Positions 53,786 through 64,000 of a stretch of DNA of 64,000 nt are shown one piece after another (the stretch's first letter is position 1; each line of letters opens with the position of its first letter). The stretch spans positions 237,169,815 through 237,233,814 of the forward strand of contig CP136061.1 in NCBI GenBank assembly GCA_032622095.1. The letters are read 5' to 3'. This DNA comes from Siphonodentalium dalli. Its lineage: Eukaryota > Mollusca > Scaphopoda > Gadilida > Siphonodentaliidae. A program made the translations under genes and the position numbers. Below the pieces are notes generated by a model. It did not search any database. It saw only the letters and a program-made list of their open reading frames with translations, and had not been told where the DNA came from.

Positions 53786-55040
53786 TATTCTCATAGGCAC
53801 CATCCTGTTATCTCCCGATGTAATTTATATTCAACAACACAATTCAAGCAATACCCACGTCGACTGATATTCGCAGAAATTACCATGAAAATGGCATTGT
53901 CAGGTGACAACATGTTACATGTTTTCGTGAACAACGAATGCTACCCGATGTCACCCATAAGGCTGCGATCACACTCTGCAAATTTACCTGGCATTTTTAT
54001 TTTGCAGGCATTTCGATACAGAAATGTATAATTTGCCAAAAACGAACACAAATATGTTTATAATATACACTTGTACCACAGTTAACTAAATGTGAAGTAA
54101 AAGCAATGTAGCCCTACCTGTAATTATGTCTGTAACAGCTGCCTGTATAGTACATTATACTTTCTCGCAAGAATCAATTTTACAGGTATTTTAAGTCAAA
54201 TGTCAGGCGAAACATTATATGTGAAACTACAAAAAAGTTACGTCTGGCGTCGTTAGCTTTGGTAACATTGCATGTTATGTACATGTTGCCATTCATATTC
54301 TGGTGCCATTTGGTTTTCTTTGATGAAATTCCAGTAAGGTCATACACACACCATAACACATTGTATTGACATTAATCACCATTGTGATTGAAAAAGAATA
54401 CTTTGGCGCAATTGTTAAGCGCGAGTCAAAAGTTCAATCCATCGCATGATTCAAATGTAGAATATTGGGCTATCTTCCAGTTATGCATGCATGGTATAAT
54501 GTCGACAGAATGATGTCAGAAGAGTAATTACAGCTTCAGATGATGTTGGGCGTATCTTGCGGAGGGATACCACACTGTGTCCTTTGGAGCTTATTTACTG
54601 TGCCTAACGACCACAGTTTCATATCCTTCAATAAAATACTCAAACTACATTCAATCGTGAGGTAATTTGGAACGAGAAAAATCAGTTAGATCTATAAATA
54701 CACCAGTTACCGACTTTACCCTTATAAAAATTTCCTATGGTTCATGGCCCACCTTGTCGGAGTGATTGTCATTTTGTTTATCATGTTCGTCCCACAAATG
54801 AAGAAGTATTTATTTATTTACAAAGTGCAGCTTGTACATCAAACGTAATAATTTATTAATCGTACAGTCGACGCAGTTGAATTGACGTTTGTTCGTTTTG
54901 TTTTCAATATTTTGTTTTGGGATCATAACATGAACATCATGAATACATGAGTCCACAAAAATTAAAGACGACAAAAGGATTTTACACAGAGATGTTTCAA
55001 TAAATCTAGTGGGTTAGACTAAGATTTTGAGGTCACCTGG
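53786..55040. other. non-coding
   Basis: No gene, element end or hairpin recognised over 1.2 kb. Confidence 0.35.
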
Positions 55041-55460
55041 TTATTATATCTCCATGAAGATATAGATGTTTTAAAGAATTGTCCAGATTCTCCTGTTCCT
55101 GGTGCTATTCTGGCTAATTATTCTCAGTTTAAAATAAATGTTTCTATATATCAGTTACATGTGCCCGACACACAGAGAGGTTTTACGTTGTTTATGTCAA
55201 GCTATGAGTCTGTTCTAATAGAATTAAATAAATCCCCTGTATCTGGCAGATGTACCCTTGTCAGATGCCAGTGTTGGAGGATCCCGAAAAGCTACTGACT
55301 GTATTTTATTTTATCTCAGAAGAAACTATATTTCACAGCACACTGTGATCAATATTTTTGAACAGGCCTTTTATGCCTTTTCACATCGCTTGACAAATTG
55401 TATCTTTTTTGTGGAAAATGTCTTGAATGGGACAGACGCGATTGTGTTATAATACATGAG
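55041..55460 (+). pseudogene. degraded coding fragment of unknown origin
   Basis: A frame at about 55060-55250 reads EDIDVLKNCPDSPVPG, QFKINVSIYQLHVPD and LFMSSYESVLIELNKSPVSG without a stop, with protein-like composition. It is followed by frames broken by stops (HRLTNCIFFVENVLN near 55390). It could be a fragment of a mobile-element protein, but I do not recognise it. Confidence 0.3.
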
Positions 55461-55504
55461 CCATTCTAACATGTCATCATCTGGTGGTTCAAGGTCCCTC
55501 ATTT

Positions 55505-56700
55505 TGCAAGAATATATGTATCTCTTAAATAGAATGATAAATACACTTTTTATTCTTTCTTCTGTTTATCTGTTTTTGCTAGATCACTATATGAATGCCC
55601 TCATTCCCCTCCCAGTTGAGAAGATATAATTGTGGTTCAAGTGACTTAACTCGTTTAGGACGGGATATATCCGTTTCCCAAAACATTACATACTGGATGG
55701 GAACGGATATATCCGTTTCCCACTTCATGCACGTGTTATCGGCGAATGATTCTTTTATAATTAAATGTTTTGCGCATATAAACATGTTGTCTATATAGGC
55801 CGATCGCTCAGCTAGGGATCCAGGACGATGTAACCTATTTGTGGCGTCACATGGAGGTCGGGTGTCGTGATTTGTGACGTCATTGTTCCAAATGGCGGCG
55901 CCAAACAAGCCGCAGACGCGTAGACAAGTTTTCAGTTGGCACTCACTCTTATTGCTTCACATTCTTTCTCTAGGCTTGATTGTCCCTCCTCTCTCCGTAC
56001 CTGGCCCAAAACGGCACCAAATGTAGCGTCTTTAACCCACATGATTTAATTCCTCGTATCGTTGGAAAAGAATGTGAATGAATTTGGTGGAAATTATTGC
56101 TAAACATATTTGTATCAGCTTTTGTGGCCCTCCCCGGCCCATTCATGACACGAAAGTCGCGACTTTTAACATCCTTAAACTACACAATTAGACTCCTGAT
56201 AGAATGGATATGATTATGTATAAGTTTGGTGGCAATCGGCGTCTTTAAATAATACGATTAGTTTCCTCGTATCACGGAGAAGAATATTTATAAGAATAGG
56301 TTTTTGTTTTTGTGCCCCTCTCCCCTTCTGCACCCACGACTCGAACGTCGCCATATAATGGAGATGATTATGTATAATTTTGGTGGAAAGTGGCCACAAA
56401 AATATCTTTTGCTCCGTCCCTCTCCCAGGCCCTCCTGTCATCATGGAGAAGATCGTGTGTCAATTTGGTGGAAATCGCGCTAAAATAATTATATCAGTTG
56501 TGGTGCCCTTCTCCCCTTCGGTGCACCCCTGACTCGAATGAAGCCACTCTTGGCAGCTTTAAACCACACCATTATATATAGGCTCCTGATAACAATCTAT
56601 AAGTTTGGTGCCATCTAGATGGTCCCCTGTGAATTTACATAGAACACAGACAGGCAGACAGACATGTGGGCAGTCATTCGCAAATATAGATATAGATGTA
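55505..56700. mobile_element. dispersed tandem-unit element, copy 2
   Basis: It starts near 'cttaaatagaatgataaata' and ends at 'acacagacaggcagacagac', as copy 1 at 30170-31815 does, with the same 'tcctcgtatc', 'aatttggtggaaat' and 'gtgcccct' units. GGATATATCCGTTTCCCA is duplicated at 55662 and 55703 in the early part. Confidence 0.7.
55868..55910 (+). promoter_or_regulatory. cluster of CRE, YY1-like and E2F-like sites
   Basis: TGACGTCA (55875-55882), AAATGGCGGC (55890-55899) and GGCGCCAAA (55897-55905) lie within 31 bases. They match consensus CRE, YY1 and E2F sites. No gene start is visible beside them, and the sequence lies inside a repeat copy, so function is uncertain. Confidence 0.25.
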
Positions 56701-57259
56701 TACTTGATTGTCCCCACTTTATAGAACTTGTCAGAAGAGTGTAACCGCCGTTCGTCTACCATTAACGGACTATAACTCTGTATAACAGTCGTGAACAGAT
56801 CACCCAAGTAAAGCAGATATGTTAGATTTTCACATGAAATCCAGTAACAGTTTTATACGTCTACAATGCGTCGTGAAACTGTATTATAGTCAGTAGTATT
56901 TGCGACCGCTACTCGTGCGAAGCAAGTCGCCCGAGAGCTCATATTGACATATTCAGGGTGGGGAATCACGTGGTTTCGAGTTAATGAATATCACGCATTC
57001 AAAATGGCCGATGCGATCGCAAACGCCACAATAAACGAGGAAAAGGGTATAATAAACTAGGATAATTATATATATCATAGTATGTTGGCATTCCCTGAGG
57101 TGTACGGAATTGTGTATTCCACGAACCTCCGACTGGCAACTGGACATAATGTTATTCAAAAACTATTAATTTCGAACTAATATGGCATCATATTGTTTTT
57201 AAAATAAACTAGCATATGCTCGTAACAATCAAAATGCTATGTTTTGTGTCAGTTCCTCA
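56701..57259. other. non-coding
   Basis: No gene recognised. Confidence 0.3.
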
Positions 57260-57900
57260 TCTACTATATAGATTGGAACTTCTGTCTGTCTGTCTGTCTG
57301 TGACTGTGTGTGTGTTATATACTCGAAAACTGCTCGACATATCCGACTTGAATTTGGTATGTAGGCCTACTTTGATACGGGGAACAACATGGACGGGTCC
57401 AATTTCACGTGCGATCGTGGCCTTGACCTTGACCTTGACATCGATCATATACGCTAATATAGGCATGTTTCTGGACCTCGACCGATCCGACTCAAATTTG
57501 GTATGTAGGCCTACTTTGATCCGAGGAACAATATGAGCGGGTCCAATTTCAGGTGCGACCATGTCCTTGACCTTGACCATATACGCTCATATAGGCATGT
57601 TTTTGGACCTTGACCGATCCGACTCAAATTTGGTATGTAGTCCTACTTTGATCCCGAGAACAATATGGGCGGGTCCAATTTCACGTGCGACCGTGTCCTT
57701 GACCATATACGCTCATATAGGCATGTTTTGGACCTTGACCGATCCGACTCAAATTTGGTATGTAGTCCTACTTTGATCCCGAGAACAATATGGGCGGGTC
57801 CAATTTCACGTGCGACCGTGTCGTTGACCTTAACCTCGCTCATATACGCTCATATAGGCATGTTTCGGTCCGCCCGGACGAAGTCGGGCACATCAGCTAG
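57260..57900 (+). mobile_element. non-autonomous Helitron (HINE) with intact termini
   Basis: It begins TCTACTATATA and ends CTAG. Just before the end is the hairpin GCCCGGACGAAGTCGGGC followed by ACATCAG. It sits between A (57259) and T (57901) with no target duplication, as Helitrons do. A (TGTC)n tract follows the 5' end, then four minisatellite units starting ATCCGACT at 57341, 57485, 57617 and 57742 (144, 132 and 125 bp apart) with 'tttggtatgtag' and 'gggtccaatttca'. There is no Rep/helicase gene. Confidence 0.93.
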
Positions 57901-58837
57901 TATATTATATTTTTGGCGTTTGTACATTTCGAAAGCGTGGTACCTCAAAACCACGAGATTCGCCACGGTGATATTATAATAGTTTACATACGATTGGACT
58001 TATTTTCTGCCACAATATTGAATGTTATATAGCATGTACATCCTTAAACTGTGACATTCTCCAACCAAAGACGCTCGTATTCTCCTTATCGCGTGAGCTG
58101 CATGATTGTAGCACATCATAACGTCCGTGGATCATGGCCGTTTGATCTGTGAAATTGTACTCGCTTGTGTTACATCTACGTCAAATTGTAGGGACGTAAT
58201 TTCTATCAACATAAATACTTAAACGGACATGGTTCATTCGAGCTACAAAATTCTGTCTATATAATTTGGAAGGGGGAATAAGCTAGGTTGACAAATGATA
58301 TACCGGCTGCATAATTATGCTCTGAGCAATATTGTCCATGGACACAGCTATATTCCATTTATTTTCAATGAACCAAACGCTCGTTATTTCTACCATATCA
58401 GGAAAAAACTAACACGTAACGCACTTTTCTGTTCCATGCCGAGCAAATGGCTGTTTTTCTTTTGATTGACCCAAACACGTGTTCAAAGTTGTATTATTTT
58501 ATGTTCAATGCGTCTTGCTGTGACATATAATGCCCGTAGAAAATTATTTATCAACATATTTCGACACCGGAAACATTCAACAGAGAATATTATTAATTAG
58601 GTGTATTTTGGAGCACATACCGCCATGTGACTTAAATCAAGTGATGGAATTGAGAACACTTGAGTCGCGACTTTAATTTAGCCTTAAATGGTAGTAATTA
58701 AGAGTACGAATTCGCCTCACTTCTGAGCAAAATGTCGATACATACGAACTATTGTCATGACGTCGGCAATTTTTGTCAGATTGTAACCCTTTCCATACTG
58801 AATGGATGATCTCATTCAGTTATTTAAGAAATGTCTT
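57901..58837. other. non-coding
   Basis: No gene, repeat or element end recognised. Confidence 0.3.
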
Positions 58838-58951
58838 GAAGATCGATTTGGGTCAATGGATTTTGACCGGCAGAGTAAATAGACAGAGTGCATCACACGA
58901 ACTGTGTTTAATTACTCAGCCGGTCAAAACCAATGACTCCAATCGATCTTC
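58838..58951. repeat. foldback hairpin, 114 bp
   Basis: GAAGATCGATTTGGGTCA pairs with TGACTCCAATCGATCTTC, and TTTTGACCGGC with GCCGGTCAAAA, around a 40-base loop. Confidence 0.85.
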
Positions 58952-59294
58952 AATTCATTTATTATAATCATATACCAGTACATTTTTAGTCGAACATTAA
59001 TAACATTAACAACTTTATAAAACTTCCAAAACAATTGCAAGTAACATAACAGCGAGCGCGTGCACGTGATGTGTGGTTCATCGTTTTTTATGAAGTGGAG
59101 GCTGCAGTTATTGGTTGACGAACCTAGAAAACATTCGTGTAAGTCGTATGGCAATTTGTACAGATTCTTATACGGGCGCTAATTTTGTGAATTTAGAGGG
59201 TGTGTAATTATAAAAGTATACATTGAATGGTATATAATTCATTTGGAGAAGTGTCCATAAAAAAATAATATAAGTGCAGAAGGATTCATATTCC

Positions 59295-59375
59295 CTGGTG
59301 GGAAATGTTCAGATAATAAGTTCAAAAACGAACGTTTGTGTTGAACTTATTACTCGAACAATTCCTATGGGAACT
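59295..59375. repeat. small foldback, copy 2
   Basis: AATGTTCAGATAATAAGTTC and GAACTTATTACTCGAACAAT repeat the arms of the foldback at 40655-40730 with a different loop. Confidence 0.8.
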
Positions 59376-60334
59376 ACTCGTCAATGAGTATTAATTACAG
59401 AAAAAGATAAAGCATGTTGGCTAGAGACTCGTGAATTTAATTATCTATATTGTTCATCCATCCAACATTCAGTAGACACAATTTAAAGGTTAACCTGAGC
59501 TTTAATGAAATGATCTTCATATTTAAAAAAACCCATAAAGTTTGTGCTATAGTTTGTGCTATAGCTGACGAATACTGTGTACTCGTGTCACACGCCATGC
59601 ATGTTCAAATCAAATACCGCCGCACATACAAATCATGTGGGAATTTATTTCATATGCAAATGACGCGTATGATCAATGGACAGATAATTTGGGGTGCATT
59701 GTGTTATACACCTGCCGCATCTGCATTGAATAGAGAATCATGTTGTATCCGCTGGGGTGGAATCTACTCATTCTGCAGTGGTAAAGGTTCAAATTGTTGT
59801 GTATCACAAGTACAAAACCTGGAACTGTTAAAGTGATGTGAAACACTCCGGTAGGGTGATCAATTAGATATGAAAAATAATCTTGCTCAAAGTAGTTATT
59901 TTTACAAATATTATATCCAAATTAACTACACACATCGTCATTCTTATATATTAATTAAATTAAGAGACTTTCTATTGCGAAATCGTTTCCGTTAGTTTAT
60001 CGCCGATAGATGCGTCCCGAATCGAGAAGTAAATATTTACATTTGAGCGTAGTTCACACGTTGTTTTCTATGGAGTGGTACGGTAGATGTGCTTGGGATT
60101 GTCGGCGATGTTAGTATAATGCTACATTCCTCCAGTTGGACTGCGCCTGCATACCAACTTATCAGTTTCATGCAAACGAACAAGTCCATAATATGTCTTT
60201 AATGTAAAAAAAAGGCCAGAAGTTATACTGGTGGACAAATTTCTTTGAAAATTGTCATGATCTGGAGGTAAATATTGAAATAATTTGACAACCTATTTTG
60301 AATTAAAGGTCAAGTGAACAATTTTGAATGGGGA
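59376..60334. other. non-coding; one unassigned frame
   Basis: The 128-codon plus-strand frame 59450-59836 is cysteine-containing (NRESCCIRWGG, GKGSNCCVS) but has no signal peptide, family resemblance or splice context. I leave it unassigned. Confidence 0.3.
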
Positions 60335-61045
60335 TTTTGACCCAAAATTCGAACAGGGGAGCACGAATTAGATCAAAACAAAGAACTTGAGGCAAAAGAA
60401 ATTGGGGGTTGAATCTCCACCGAATTTCGAACTTCGAACGAAAAGTACAGCAGTATCTCAGACAAAGTGAAAAAAAAAAATCACATTTGACCCAAAATTC
60501 GAGCAGGGGATCACGAATTGGAACACAACAATGAACTTGAGGCAAAACAAAGTAGGGGTCGAATTTCAATCTGAATTTCGAACTTCGAACGAATCTCCTC
60601 AGATTGAAATTCAAACCTATAGATCGAGTAATTCTCGAAGCTGAGCGTTAGTTTGTAGGATTCTCTTACGGAAAGTAGGAATTAGATCACAACAAGAGGG
60701 GAGCAGGAATTAGATCACAACAAAGAAATTGAGGCAAAAGAAATTGGGGGTTGAATCTCCACCGAATTTCGAACTTCGAACGAATCTCCACCGAATTTCG
60801 AACTCTCAGATTGAAATTCAAACCTATAGATCGATTAATTTCTCGAAGCTGAGCGTTAGTTTGCTGGAGTCTCTTATGGAAAGTATCAAACATACCAAAT
60901 TTCAGCTCGATTCAGCCATAAACAATACCACTTCCCTTCGGCACCTTAATATTGAACGCGAAATACAGCAGTATCTCAGAAAAAGTGAAAAAAATCACCT
61001 TTGACCCAAAATTTCGAACATCGAACTTCGAACCAACTTCACGAA
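60335..61045. repeat. rearranged tandem repeat, about 150-200 bp units
   Basis: TTTTGACCCAAAATTCGA, 'gcacgaattaga', 'acttgaggcaaaa' and 'aatttcgaacttcgaacga' recur in order at about 60335, 60486 and 60690, with a further part at 61000. Unit lengths differ, as if by unequal exchange. Confidence 0.85.
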
Positions 61046-61083
61046 CCCAACATTATTTGCTTATAAGGAGCAATATTTTAGGT

Positions 61084-61191
61084 AGATAATCTGCTTAGAA
61101 ACGCCTCATTTTGAGTCGATAATGTGCTGAAATTGAGACCATATCAGTCACATTATCGACTCATATAGAGACGATTCTAAGCAGATTATGT
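61084..61191. repeat. foldback hairpin
   Basis: AGATAATCTGCTTAGAA pairs with TTCTAAGCAGATTATGT, and TGAGTCGATAATGTG with CACATTATCGACTCA, around a short loop. Confidence 0.85.
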
Positions 61192-61399
61192 GAGGACAAT
61201 GACAAAAATTAGCCAATCCACGACTTTTCAGGTGTACGCTCATTAACATGTGTTTTTTCTGTGGCTCACGACATAACACGAAAAGACGACTATGACTCCA
61301 CTATCTGCTTATTTCAGAATCAAATAATCACTTTATGTACCTAATTAAAATTATAATTCGATTATGTGCGTATTTTCGCGAGGATATGTTGCAGAATCG

Positions 61400-61915
61400 C
61401 ATGCGTTGACATAACCATAGCAGCCACAATGCTATCCCTGTGGATTCGTATTTTGCCGGCACTATTCCATCTAGAAATCACAATCTAGATCACGTATACG
61501 CCCGTCCAGCTGTTCAAAAATTGGGTGTGAGTAATGCTTGCGCTCAAAATCATGATTTTTTTCTTCTTTTTTTTCGTTGCTATATCGCCAGCATAGGCAT
61601 ATCAATTATCCATAACAGCCACGAGGCTATATCCTTTTGGTTTCTTCTTATACCGCCACTAGTTCATCGATAAATCATCGCAAACAAGGTGACATTCTCC
61701 TGTTCAGTTGTTCAAAAATTGGGCATAAGTTGTCCTTGGGGTAAAAATAGGCCAATTTTCGTTGCTAATTGTTTTGTGCATGCATAACCACAGCAGTCAC
61801 AAGGCTATCCTTATTGATTCCTCTTGTGCCGCCACTAGTCCATCTTTTAATTAAGATACTAGGTCACATACGCCCGTCCAGCTATTCACTAATCGGACGT
61901 AAGACGCGCTTCTGG
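61400..61915. repeat. three-copy tandem repeat, about 175-195 bp unit
   Basis: Each unit holds 'ataaccatagcagccaca' (61411), 'ataacagccacgagg' (61610) or 'ataaccacagcagtcaca' (61785), then 'ccgccactagt'-like and 'cccgtccagctgttcaaaaattggg'-like segments. Divergence is considerable. Confidence 0.75.
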
Positions 61916-61929
61916 TAAAATAAACCATT

Positions 61930-62480
61930 TTTATGTTTACCCATACCATAGTATGGTAAACATAGTGTCGTTGCCCGGATTGACCACTCGTCGTTAGTCC
62001 GTCCGTCCGTCCGTCCGTCTGTCTGTCTGTCTGTAGACACTTTACGCATGGTGCGATAACTGAAATATTTTCTATCTGATCGGAACCAAATTTTGTATAT
62101 GAATTTCTCAGCACCAAATACAGATCGAGTTCGAATATGGGTTTGATCCGAGTTTTTTTTACGGAGTTATGGCCCTTTTTCAACTTAGAATTTATGCATG
62201 CTGCCATAACTCAAAAAGAAATTAGCTGACCATAACCAAATTTGGTATGTGAGTTGCTCAACCCAAAATACATATCGAGTTCGAATATGGGTTTTATTCG
62301 ATATTTTTTAATGGAGTTATGGCCCTTTGACATAGAATTCATGAATGCTTCGATAAATCAACAATTTTTCAACTGATAGGAACCAAATTTTGTATGTGAG
62401 TTTCTCAGCTCAAAATACTGATCGAGTTCGAATATGGGTTTAATCCGGTACTTTTTACTGGAGTTATGGCCCTTTGATTA
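61930..62480 (+). mobile_element. pearl/HINE-like element with a 150-bp core repeat, copy 1
   Basis: It starts with the palindrome CATACCATAGTATGG, then CCCGGATTGACCACTCGTC, a (GTCC)n(GTCT)n tract at 62000-62035, and about three core units with 'aaccaaattttgtat', 'gagttcgaatatggg' and 'gagttatggcccttt' every 150-155 bases. This order is the one I know from mollusc pearl elements. No Helitron 3' end is visible. Confidence 0.7.
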
Positions 62481-63055
62481 TTTTATTCATCGCTAAAATA
62501 TATCAAAGATACACAGGTGGCACTGTCTAGATAGTATCTAATAAATCAGGTTCAGGTCTCTATGAAGTTGTCTTCTCACACAGAGAAAGTATCCAGTTAC
62601 AATACCATGAAGTTGGTTCTCTCTTGTATTAATTAATTGCTAGGAGATGTGTTGGCTGTATCAGATATACTTTATACTCTATAAGTATCTCTGGCCATAT
62701 CATAGGTGGAATGTTTATACTATTCTATCTTATATGCATGGTTATTTAAATTTCATCTTAAAGGCATAATCTGGTTTCATTGTTTAATAGCATTACCATT
62801 GGAATTTTGTTGGTTGCATGGGAAGACAACTTTGGTTTTCAAAGTTTTAAAAACTTGAGAGCTCTGTATTAGTCTATGGGAACAAAATAATTGTTCATAA
62901 CACTTTTAGTACTGTAGGTCTAGTTTGTTTTATCTATATATTAATGGAAAGCTTTTTCGACATTGATTTCAATTGATTACATATGTGAATTGAAAAATTA
63001 AAGGGGCACACCAGGTTTGATGTATTTTTCCTGTACTCTGCATGAGATAAAACTT
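62481..63055. other. non-coding
   Basis: No gene or repeat recognised. Confidence 0.3.
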
Positions 63056-63302
63056 TTTATGTGTACCTATACCATAGTATGGTACACATAGCGTCAATGT
63101 CCGGATTGACCACTCGTCTGTCCGTCCATCTATATCTGTCTGTCTGTCAGACACTTTAGGTATAATGCGATAATTCTAACATTTTCTATGTGATCGGAAC
63201 CAAATTTTGTATATAGGTTTCTCATCCCAAAATACAGTTCGAGTTTGAATATGGGTTTGATCCGATTTATTTTAAAGGAGTTATGACCCTTCTTTTTTTT
63301 GT
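63056..63302 (+). mobile_element. pearl/HINE-like element, copy 2
   Basis: It has the same palindrome (ACCATAGTATGGTAC), CCGGATTGACCACTCGTC, a (GTCC/GTCT) tract and a single core unit ending 'gagttatgaccctt'. The core array is one unit long here against three in copy 1. Confidence 0.75.
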
Positions 63303-64000
63303 TAAATTTGAAATTTGGATTTTTCAGATTTTTTTTGATTGAATTTCCTCGCTCAATTTAACTTGTAATACGACCCTGCCTAACTATGCTTAAAAGCCAT
63401 GTTCTGATTGGCCAGTGGCCCGAGTTACCATGGCTATCTCGTTCCAGTTTTGTGGTACAATTCTACTTTTTCCGATTGTACCACGAAAACAATCGGTTTA
63501 TTCAGATCGCCGCACGCGACTTTTCCCCGTCTTTTCTAACTCCGCGCAAACGGGGCATCAACGGAGTACACCCGCACCCGTAACCCTTTGAATTTTGCTA
63601 CATCTTGACAATCTTGCGAATTTTCTAGCGATTTGTCGCTTGAAACCAGTTTGGTTGCCAATGAATATGGTCCAAATGATGTTATGGTATATTGATATAT
63701 GTTACGACCAAAGAAAGTTACTTAATAAGTATATTAAATGACAAAATAAATCCATGGGGCCGGGCTGTGCATTCGTCGATTCGAATCTCGATCATATTCG
63801 ATATTTCGGAATCAAGTTGAAAATGAAAGCGTTTGTTCACCAGTACAGAAGGGGGGTAAGATTAGTTTAGTAAACTAGATCATTTAGATCGCTTTGTGTA
63901 AGGAAAATGGTCCATAGTCGATGATCATATTCATGTTGTCCCAACAACGTTCAACACAGAAAATGAGAAATGACCGCAATCGTATTTCCTGTACAATTTA
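63303..64000. other. non-coding
   Basis: No gene recognised. GTGGTACAAT and ATTGTACCAC at about 63450-63485 form a short inverted pair. Confidence 0.3.

Noticed and set aside
57260-57900. Overlapping open frames on both strands of the Helitron
   Set aside because: They follow the minisatellite units and repeat the same peptide; no Rep or helicase motif.
59450-59836. 128-codon plus-strand frame with cysteines
   Set aside because: No signal peptide, splice sites or recognisable family; left unassigned rather than called a gene.

Overview
This window is eukaryotic nuclear DNA from an AT-rich, repeat-dense animal genome. GT-AG introns, a signal-peptide gene spread over 13.6 kb, non-LTR retrotransposons, a Helitron and many MITEs exclude a prokaryote. 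Minisatellite elements with (GTCC/GTCT)n tracts and a 'gagttatggccct' core resemble the pearl/HINE type I know from molluscs, so a marine mollusc-like invertebrate is my best guess (inference only).

The best-supported host gene is on the minus strand, 39057 down to 25508. Six exons join in phase through GT-AG junctions and encode a secreted, cysteine-rich modular protein with repeated 'GLLCY-x-EC..GVGPVCW' and 'YGRGVG' motifs, a Gly-rich C-terminal part, a stop codon, and an AATAAA 57 nt downstream. Exons 1 and 3 carry apparent frameshifts, so it is either a recent pseudogene or affected by assembly indels. Relics of its first exon lie at 13.7 kb (minus) and 51.3 kb (plus). Three more signal-peptide-like first exons, on the minus strand at 17.9, 41.8 and 49.8 kb, hint at other secreted-protein genes, but I could not connect them to later exons.

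Layout. 0-6.3 kb: LINE remnants, including a degraded Jockey-clade LINE (minus). 6.8-12.7 kb: three TIR elements and an AT-rich array built on GATATC. 12.9-17.9 kb: foldback elements, long hairpins and small TIR elements. 18-24.7 kb: two LINEs (minus), one split by a 1.5-kb element with TAA target duplications, and a 93-bp minisatellite. 24.9-39.1 kb: the cysteine-rich gene, with its introns full of MITEs. 39-42 kb: a near-perfect 159-bp foldback and a LINE remnant. 42-51.6 kb: a nested mosaic of TIR elements, a palindromic GGACTTAAGTCC array element and a tandem duplication with a 1272-bp period. 52-64 kb: foldbacks, a Helitron with intact termini, and minisatellite-bearing elements.

The most unusual signals are (1) a module of two 69-bp near-perfect palindromes shared by two element families with unrelated outer TIRs; (2) three elements that each carry an array of a different AT-rich, dyad-symmetric or near-symmetric motif (GATATC, GGACTTAAGTCC, GCGATATT-AGCGC); and (3) the cysteine-rich gene itself. 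No tRNA, rRNA or CRISPR was found.
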